Below are positions 38,696 through 44,168 of a stretch of 44,168 nt of DNA, piece by piece. The translations under genes and the position numbers were made by a program. The first letter of the stretch is position 1, and each line of letters starts with the position of its first letter. A model generated the notes under the pieces. It had not been told where the DNA came from and did not search any database. It saw only the letters and a list, made by a program, of their open reading frames with translations. Source of the DNA: Pseudoalteromonas sp. HM-SA03 (lineage in GTDB: Bacteria; Pseudomonadota; Gammaproteobacteria; Enterobacterales; Alteromonadaceae). The stretch covers positions 26,980 to 71,147 of the forward strand of contig NZ_NSDG01000004.1 in NCBI RefSeq assembly GCF_002289345.1, given 5' to 3'.

Positions 38696-39709
38696 ATGTC
38701 TACTCAAGCACGTGTTGCTATCTTGGGTTTTGGCTTAACTGGGCGCATCGCTGCATTGATGCTCGCTGAGCGTTATCAAATCAGCGTGTTTGAACAAGCA
38801 AAGCAAGGTACGGAGAGCTCAGCAGGTAGTGTGGCGGCGGCCATGTTAGCGCCGTTGGCTGAGTCTGTGATATGTGATGAAGCGTTGGCGCTGCAAGGTC
38901 TGGAGTCCATGAAACTTTGGCCACAATTACTGGCGAAACTGGAAAGCCCGGTATTTTTCCAGCAGCAAGGCTCTCTTATTGTGGCACATGGTCAAGACCG
39001 TGGTGATTTAGTGAGTTTTCAGCAGCGCTTAAAACCGTTAAAAGATCATAGCGCGGAAGTGGTAAATGGTGCTCAGATCGCACAATTGGAACCTGAACTT
39101 AGTGGTGTGTTCCATCAAGGCTTGTATTTACCTTGCGAAGGCCAGCTTGATAATCAGGCGTTTTATCAAAGTAGTGCGGCAACATTGACGAAGCAAGGGG
39201 TAGAGATTAACTACGGTGTTCATTGTGATGCAGCGCAAAAGGCGCAGCTTAGTCAAGCGTATGACTGGGTGATTGATTGTCGCGGTCTTGGTGCGAAAGC
39301 CACATGTTATGGGCTTCGTGGCGTGCGCGGCGAAGTGGCGAGAATTTATGCCCCAGAAGTGACCTTGACTCGACCTGTGCGCTTGATGCACCCAAGATAC
39401 CCCATTTACATTGCGCCAAAGCCAGATCATCAGTTTGTTATTGGTGCGACGGAAATTGAGTCGCAAGATAATGGTGAGATAACGGTACGTTCTACACTCG
39501 AATTACTCTCTGCTGCTTATTCAGTTCATCGTGGGTTTGCCGAAGCGCGAGTATTGTCTTTATTAGCAGGGCTTAGACCTGCGTTTAAAGATAATCACCC
39601 CAAAATTGAACAACAAGGTAATGTGATCAGTATCAATGGTCTATACAGACACGGTTATTTGCTGGCACCGCTTATCGTGAAACAAGCACTATCTAAGGAG
39701 TTATTATGA
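38696..39709 (+). CDS. thiO: FAD-dependent glycine oxidase ThiO
   Basis: Oxidises glycine to the imine used for the thiazole ring. 337 residues from the ATG at 38696 (AGGAG seven bases before). The FAD site is ILGFGLTGRIAALML; C-terminal LAGLRPAFKDNHP and NGLYRHGYLLAP match the DAO family. It replaces the radical enzyme ThiH, so thiazole assembly here suits aerobic growth. The end overlaps thiS by 4 bases. Confidence 0.9.
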   Translation: MSTQARVAILGFGLTGRIAALMLAERYQISVFEQAKQGTESSAGSVAAAMLAPLAESVICDEALALQGLESMKLWPQLLAKLESPVFFQQQGSLIVAHGQDRGDLVSFQQRLKPLKDHSAEVVNGAQIAQLEPELSGVFHQGLYLPCEGQLDNQAFYQSSAATLTKQGVEINYGVHCDAAQKAQLSQAYDWVIDCRGLGAKATCYGLRGVRGEVARIYAPEVTLTRPVRLMHPRYPIYIAPKPDHQFVIGATEIESQDNGEITVRSTLELLSAAYSVHRGFAEARVLSLLAGLRPAFKDNHPKIEQQGNVISINGLYRHGYLLAPLIVKQALSKELL

Positions 39710-39903
39710 AAGTCGAATTTAATGGCGAAACGATTAATATCAACCGCGAGCAAAATATTCAGGAATTTATAGAAGCCAGAGGTGCCAAACCGCCTTTTGC
39801 CGTCGCGCTTAATGGTACTTTTGTTTCCCGTACGGAGCTGCCAAGCGTGACATTGAGCGACGGTGATAAGATTGAGCTTTTATCGCCAATTCAAGGGGGA
39901 TAA
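39706..39903 (+). CDS. thiS: Sulfur carrier protein ThiS
   Basis: 65-residue ubiquitin-like protein ending in GG, the site adenylated by ThiF and loaded with sulfur. Starts [12 protein letters not shown]; coupled to thiO through a 4-base overlap, and followed by thiG after two bases. Length and ending are exactly typical. Confidence 0.97.
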   Translation: MKVEFNGETININREQNIQEFIEARGAKPPFAVALNGTFVSRTELPSVTLSDGDKIELLSPIQGG

Positions 39904-39905
39904 AC

Positions 39906-40703
39906 ATGCAGTCTTTGACTGATACTAAGCTCACTATTTATGGTGAACAATTTACTAGCCGCATGTTAATTGGCTCGGCACTTTATCCCTCTCCAGAGGT
40001 AATGCAGGCAGCCATCGCCACCTCGGGTGCTGAGATTGTTACTGTGTCGCTGAGACGCCAGCAAACTAAGCAGGCGGGTGATGACTTTTGGTCGCTTATC
40101 AAAGAGATGGGACTACGAGTCTTACCAAACACGGCAGGCTGTCACAGCGTAAAAGAAGCGGTGACCTTGGCGCAGATGTGCCGGGAAGTGTTTGCCACGG
40201 ATTGGATTAAACTTGAACTCATTGGTGATGAATATAACTTACAGCCAGATCCAATTGCATTGCTCGAAGCCACCGAAATTTTGCTAAAAGACGGTTTTAA
40301 GGTATTGCCCTATTGCACTGATGATTTGGTGCTGTGTCAGCGTTTGGATGCGCTGGGATGCGAGGTTTTAATGCCTTGGGGCGCGCCAATTGGTACGGGA
40401 AAAGGGCTGTTAAATCCATATAACCTACAAACCATCCGCACACGTTTGCCCCATCAAACCTTGATTGTGGACGCGGGACTCGGCTTGCCTTCTCATGCTT
40501 GCCAAGCACTCGAGCTAGGTTATGATGCCGTATTATTAAATTCGGCAGTGGCAGGGGCGGGCTGTCCTATCACCATGGCAAAAGCGTTTGAAGCCAGCAT
40601 GGTTGCAGGGCGTCTGTCTTATTTGGCAAAAGCAATGCCACAAAAAGAGGTGGCATCACCTTCTACGCCAACCTTAGGCATGCCTTTTTGGCACACAAAC
40701 TAA
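39906..40703 (+). CDS. thiG: Thiazole synthase ThiG
   Basis: Forms the thiazole phosphate from deoxyxylulose phosphate, ThiS thiocarboxylate and dehydroglycine. (beta/alpha)8 barrel with [36 protein letters not shown], the Schiff-base lysine segment WIKLELIGD, and [10 protein letters not shown]. 265 residues, normal. Confidence 0.97.
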   Translation: MQSLTDTKLTIYGEQFTSRMLIGSALYPSPEVMQAAIATSGAEIVTVSLRRQQTKQAGDDFWSLIKEMGLRVLPNTAGCHSVKEAVTLAQMCREVFATDWIKLELIGDEYNLQPDPIALLEATEILLKDGFKVLPYCTDDLVLCQRLDALGCEVLMPWGAPIGTGKGLLNPYNLQTIRTRLPHQTLIVDAGLGLPSHACQALELGYDAVLLNSAVAGAGCPITMAKAFEASMVAGRLSYLAKAMPQKEVASPSTPTLGMPFWHTN

Positions 40704-40737
40704 CTTGAATTGCGGATAACTATATAAGGAGTTCTCT

Positions 40738-42261
40738 TTGTCACATATCGTTTGGAGTATTGCGGGTTCTGATTCTGGCGGCGGCGCTGGTATTCAAGCG
40801 GATATCAAAGCAACGCAGAGCTTTAATGTTCATTGTTGTACCGTAGTAACTGCGTTGACGGCGCAAAATAGTTTAGGGGTGGAGGCGTTAAACCCGGTTT
40901 CGACCACGGTTATCGACTCTCAGCTGACGGCGCTTTCGCAAGATATGCCTGCAACGGTGATAAAGATTGGCATGCTCGCCAATGTTCAGCAGATCCAACT
41001 GATTGCTGAACACCTTGAGCATTATAAAGCAACATGGGCAAAACCGCCGCTTGTGGTTTATGACCCTGTAGCTATCGCGACCAGCGGGGATTCATTAACC
41101 GAAGAAGACACGGTGGATGCGTTAAAAACCCATTTATTACCGCTGGTGGATATCATTACACCCAATACACACGAAACTCAGCTGCTGACAGGCGTGTATT
41201 TGATAGGCCCTGATGCGGTAAAAGAGGCTGCTGCCAAATTGCGTGAATTTGGTGCAAAGTCGGTGATCATTAAAGGCGGTCATTGGGATTACCCAAAAGG
41301 CTACTGCATTGATTATGGCTTAGCGGGAGATACCGAGTATTGGCTTGGCAATGAGAAAATTCAAACACCGCATAGCCACGGTACTGGGTGTAGTTTATCG
41401 TCAGTGATCGCGGCATGTATGGCCAAGGAGTACCCATTTAAAGATGCTTTTATTCTCGCTAAAGCATACATCAATGCAGGGCTAAAAGCGGCGATACGTT
41501 ATGGCGAAGGTGTGGGCCCTGTTGCGCATACGAGTTTTCCAGTTGATCTTAATGATTACCCGCAAGTGATAGAAGCGGGGTCTTGGCTTGCTGATGAACT
41601 AGAGTTTGCATTACCTGAGGAGTTTAATTTTGCCGCAGGCTTTGCCAGTATTGACGACCCTATTGGGCTTTATGCCGTGGTGGACAGCGCCGATTGGGTG
41701 GAAAAGTGCCTTGCTTTAGGTGTCGATACGGTGCAGCTGAGAATTAAAGATCCAGAGCAAGCTAATCTTGAAGCTGAAATACAAACCGCCATTGCACTTG
41801 GACAAAAATATGATGCGAAGGTGTTTATTAACGACTACTGGCAGTTAGCGATTAAACACGGCGCTTATGGAATTCATTTGGGCCAAGAGGATATCGATAA
41901 AGCTAATCTTGTTGCCATCCAAGAGGCAGGGCTGCGCTTAGGTATTTCGACCCATGGTTTTTATGAAATGCTCCGGGCGCATAACTATCGCCCAAGTTAT
42001 TTGGCTTTTGGTGCTATCTACCCAACCACGACTAAAGACATGACCGGCCAAATCCAAGGGCTGGAAAAGCTGACACATTTTGTACCTTTGATGCAAAGTA
42101 GCTATCCAACAGTCGCTATTGGAGGCATTGATCTTAGTCGCGTGCCAGAAGTGGCTGCAACTGGCGTATCTAGTATCGCGGTTGTAAGAGCTATCACTGA
42201 GGCCCAAGACCCACAGCAAGCTGTACTTGAATTAAAGCAAGCTATGGCGCGGCATGACTGA
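40738..42261 (+). CDS. thiDE: Fused HMP-P kinase / thiamine-phosphate synthase ThiDE
   Basis: Two thiamine enzymes in one chain of 507 residues. ThiD (about 1-270) has SIAGSDSGGGAGIQADIKA at the start and SHGTGCSLS (213-221), and makes HMP pyrophosphate. ThiE (about 307-500) has GLYAVVDSADWVEKCL, DTVQLRIKD, FINDYWQLA, GIHLGQED and FGAIYPTTTKD, and joins it to the thiazole phosphate. The start is a TTG at 40738 with AAGGAG six bases upstream; no earlier ATG fits. It overlaps thiF by 8 bases. Confidence 0.95.
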   Translation: MSHIVWSIAGSDSGGGAGIQADIKATQSFNVHCCTVVTALTAQNSLGVEALNPVSTTVIDSQLTALSQDMPATVIKIGMLANVQQIQLIAEHLEHYKATWAKPPLVVYDPVAIATSGDSLTEEDTVDALKTHLLPLVDIITPNTHETQLLTGVYLIGPDAVKEAAAKLREFGAKSVIIKGGHWDYPKGYCIDYGLAGDTEYWLGNEKIQTPHSHGTGCSLSSVIAACMAKEYPFKDAFILAKAYINAGLKAAIRYGEGVGPVAHTSFPVDLNDYPQVIEAGSWLADELEFALPEEFNFAAGFASIDDPIGLYAVVDSADWVEKCLALGVDTVQLRIKDPEQANLEAEIQTAIALGQKYDAKVFINDYWQLAIKHGAYGIHLGQEDIDKANLVAIQEAGLRLGISTHGFYEMLRAHNYRPSYLAFGAIYPTTTKDMTGQIQGLEKLTHFVPLMQSSYPTVAIGGIDLSRVPEVAATGVSSIAVVRAITEAQDPQQAVLELKQAMARHD

Positions 42262-43003
42262 ACTCAATGACAAAGAGCGGCTAAGGTATAGTCGCCATTT
42301 GCTGTTAAAAGAGGTCGGTGAGCAAGGCCAACTCGCATTGAAACAGGCGCATGTGGCTGTGGTGGGCTGCGGTGGGCTGGGAAGCCCCGCGTTGTTTTAC
42401 TTAGCGGCGAGTGGCATTGGTAAACTTACTTTTGTTGATGATGACGACGTGGAATTGTCTAACTTACAAAGGCAAATTCTGTATAAGGTGAACCACCTTG
42501 GTCAGCAAAAAGCCAAAGCAGCTGGAAAGGTGCTGGCAAGTCTCAACAACGAGATCACACTAGTACCAATTAATGCGAGATTGACTGATAAGAACGTCGC
42601 CGAGTTGCTCCGTGATGCCGATATTGTCTTGGATTGCAGCGATAACTTTACTACCCGCTATTTGCTCAATAGGTATTGTCATCAAGCGAGCAAGGTGTTG
42701 ATAGCAGGCGCCGCGATTGCCACGCAAGGCCAACTCATGTGCTTTGATTTTAGGACTGAGTCACCTTGTTATGCTTGCGTTTTCCCTGAGGGTTCGCAAA
42801 CACTAGTGGAGAATTGTGACAACTTTGGCGTCATTAGTCCATTACTGGGGGTGATCGGTGCGCAGCAAGCTTTATTGACCATAAACGTGCTACTTGGACA
42901 TCACCAAGGAAGCGTATTTTGTACGCTAGATGGTATGAGTTTGCAGCAAAAGCAGTATGGGCTCAGTAAAAACCCCGAGTGTGAATGTTGTGGCTTGAGA
43001 TAG
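42254..43003 (+). CDS. thiF: ThiS adenylyltransferase ThiF
   Basis: Activates the C-terminal glycine of ThiS with ATP. The E1-like nucleotide site GCGGLGS is at 38-44, LSNLQRQILY follows, and zinc cysteines occur in CYACVFPE and the C-terminal CECC. 249 residues. Context in the thi operon favours ThiF over MoeB, whose sequence is similar. Confidence 0.9.
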   Translation: MTELNDKERLRYSRHLLLKEVGEQGQLALKQAHVAVVGCGGLGSPALFYLAASGIGKLTFVDDDDVELSNLQRQILYKVNHLGQQKAKAAGKVLASLNNEITLVPINARLTDKNVAELLRDADIVLDCSDNFTTRYLLNRYCHQASKVLIAGAAIATQGQLMCFDFRTESPCYACVFPEGSQTLVENCDNFGVISPLLGVIGAQQALLTINVLLGHHQGSVFCTLDGMSLQQKQYGLSKNPECECCGLR

Positions 43004-43013
43004 TTTCAAGCCA
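42991..43013. terminator. Hairpin between thiF and psd
   Basis: TGGCTTGA (42991-42998) and TCAAGCCA (43006-43013) across the thiF stop. No T-run follows on either side, so it is a weak candidate for ending the two convergent transcripts. Confidence 0.4.
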
Positions 43014-43026
43014 CTAATACAGTAGT

Positions 43027-43893
43027 TTACTCTGCTATTTTTGCGAAAGGCGTACCCATGCGTGTGACGGTCTCTGGGTTTTGACTATCTAAGAACTCAG
43101 CCTTATTTGCCCCCCACGCTAAGATCACGGTAGAGCCAAGTTTAAAGCGACCCATCTCTTCGCCTTTTTTCAGCGTTATCGCGTTGTCACCTTCTGCTGG
43201 ATATGTCCAAGTAAAGACGTCTCTTCCAGCGGGTGGTGTCACTGTACCTGCCCAAATCGTCTCAATGCTCGCGACGATAGTTGCACCAACCAATACCATA
43301 GAAAGCGGACCAATCTCAGTGTCAAAAATAGCAACAACTCGCTCGTTACGAGCAAATAAATTAGGCACATTTTGCGCGGTAAGTGGATTTACTGAGAACA
43401 AATCGCCCGGTACATAAATCATCTTACGAAGTGTGCCATCAACCGGCATGTGGATACGGTGATAATCCTTCGGCGCTAGATAAATCGTTGCAAACTTACC
43501 ACCAACATAAGGCGCAACGTCTTCTTCTTTACCGCCTAGTAGCGTCTGTAAGCTGTAGTTGTGACCCTTAGCTTGGATAATCTGGCCATCGATAACATCA
43601 CCAAGTTGGCTGATTGCACCATCAACTGGGTGGGCAAGGATATCGCTATCTTCTGCCAAAGGACGGATCCCCGGCTTCAGTGGACGGGTAAAAAACTCGT
43701 TAAAGGTTTTATAGTGAGCTGGATCTTCGTGCAATGCCTCGCTCATGTCGATTTTATATTGTTTGATAAACAGCTTAATTAGCTTTGTAGTTAAGGTGCC
43801 AGCTTCTGCTGCGGCAAGCTTACCAACCAAACGAGAAACCGCATGTTTAGGTAATGCATATTGCATGGCAATTTTTAGTTTATCCAAATTCAC
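43027..43893 (-). CDS. psd: Phosphatidylserine decarboxylase proenzyme
   Basis: Makes phosphatidylethanolamine in the inner membrane. The self-cleavage motif LGST is at 252-255, so serine 254 becomes the pyruvoyl group; [13 protein letters not shown] and AHPVDGAI are conserved. 288 residues. It is convergent with thiF, whose stop lies inside a 42991-43013 hairpin, and is followed upstream by rsgA as in many gammaproteobacteria. Confidence 0.95.
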   Translation of the reverse strand: MNLDKLKIAMQYALPKHAVSRLVGKLAAAEAGTLTTKLIKLFIKQYKIDMSEALHEDPAHYKTFNEFFTRPLKPGIRPLAEDSDILAHPVDGAISQLGDVIDGQIIQAKGHNYSLQTLLGGKEEDVAPYVGGKFATIYLAPKDYHRIHMPVDGTLRKMIYVPGDLFSVNPLTAQNVPNLFARNERVVAIFDTEIGPLSMVLVGATIVASIETIWAGTVTPPAGRDVFTWTYPAEGDNAITLKKGEEMGRFKLGSTVILAWGANKAEFLDSQNPETVTRMGTPFAKIAE

Positions 43894-43991
43894 TTTTAAC
43901 AGTTCCTAATTATTAGTCTTGTCACTTTCGCTTTTTTGTATTGCGAAGTGGCTATCGGGCTCAAGTCATTGAGCCAATTTAGCAAATATTA

Positions 43992-44168
43992 TCAGACTCT
44001 CGGCGCGCGCGCACCTGCGCGGCCATCAGCCATAGATTCTAAAATACGATGGTAACTTTCAAAACGTAATTCGCTGATTTTACCTTCATCTACGGCTTCA
44101 CGAAGTAAACATCCCGGATCGTTCAGGTGTTTACAGTCTCTAAAGCGGCAGCCACCAATAAATTCCCT
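43992..44168 (-). CDS. rsgA: Ribosome small-subunit GTPase RsgA, C-terminal part only
   Basis: The last 58 residues of RsgA (YjeQ), a circularly permuted GTPase that matures the 30S subunit. The visible part begins [14 protein letters not shown] and contains [17 protein letters not shown] and [12 protein letters not shown], the zinc-knuckle C-terminal domain. The start lies outside the window at the right edge. Upstream of psd on the same strand, the usual order. Confidence 0.92.
   Translation of the reverse strand, partial: REFIGGCRFRDCKHLNDPGCLLREAVDEGKISELRFESYHRILESMADGRAGARAPRV

Overview
The window is chromosomal DNA of a marine gammaproteobacterium, most likely Pseudoalteromonas or a close Alteromonadales relative. 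This rests on gene order (pilMNOPQ-aroKB-damX-dam-rpe-gph-trpS), a thiD-thiE fusion in a TPP-riboswitch thiamine operon, a DUF3802 gene, an astC/argD-astA-astD cluster and a single HDOD protein beside pabA. No database was searched; all names come from reading motifs.

Layout: (1) 1-3283, metB (5' end missing) and metL, methionine and threonine-branch synthesis. (2) 3359-5815 (minus), penicillin-binding protein 1A, divergent from (3) 5945-10801, pilMNOPQ, the type IV pilus alignment complex and secretin. (4) 10952-17867, aroK, aroB, damX, dam, then rpe, gph, trpS, with two small minus-strand genes between dam and rpe. (5) 18054-26062, pabA, an HDOD protein, argD/astC-astA-astD (arginine succinyltransferase pathway), DUF3802, an OsmC-like protein and speD, with good terminators after astD and speD.

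(6) 26321-33120 is the accessory island. It opens with a 786-residue LysM-containing carrier protein that ends in a hydrophobic stretch and a CxxC motif. Twelve bases later comes a separate A+T-rich gene for an AHH-family HNH-like nuclease, followed by two diverged tandem copies of an Imm11/DUF1629-like immunity protein. This looks like a polymorphic toxin whose tip has become its own gene. After a bidirectional terminator, the minus strand carries a six-helix membrane protein, an unusual 192-residue protein made of five ~37-residue units, and an XRE-type regulator. Each unit of the repeat protein resembles a double-glycine (peptidase C39) leader followed by a short G/K/DP-rich segment. That gene, with a 12-bp perfect inverted repeat upstream, is the most unusual object in the window: possibly a polyprotein precursor of secreted or modified peptides.

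(7) 33246-36367, a TonB-dependent receptor, a 4HBT thioesterase and a META-domain lipoprotein. (8) 36441-43003, a TPP riboswitch and thiC-thiO-thiS-thiG-thiDE-thiF, a complete aerobic route to the thiazole and pyrimidine halves of thiamine and their joining. (9) 43027-44168 (minus), psd and the 3' end of rsgA, a common gammaproteobacterial pair.

No rRNA, tRNA, insertion sequence, integrase or CRISPR array was seen.
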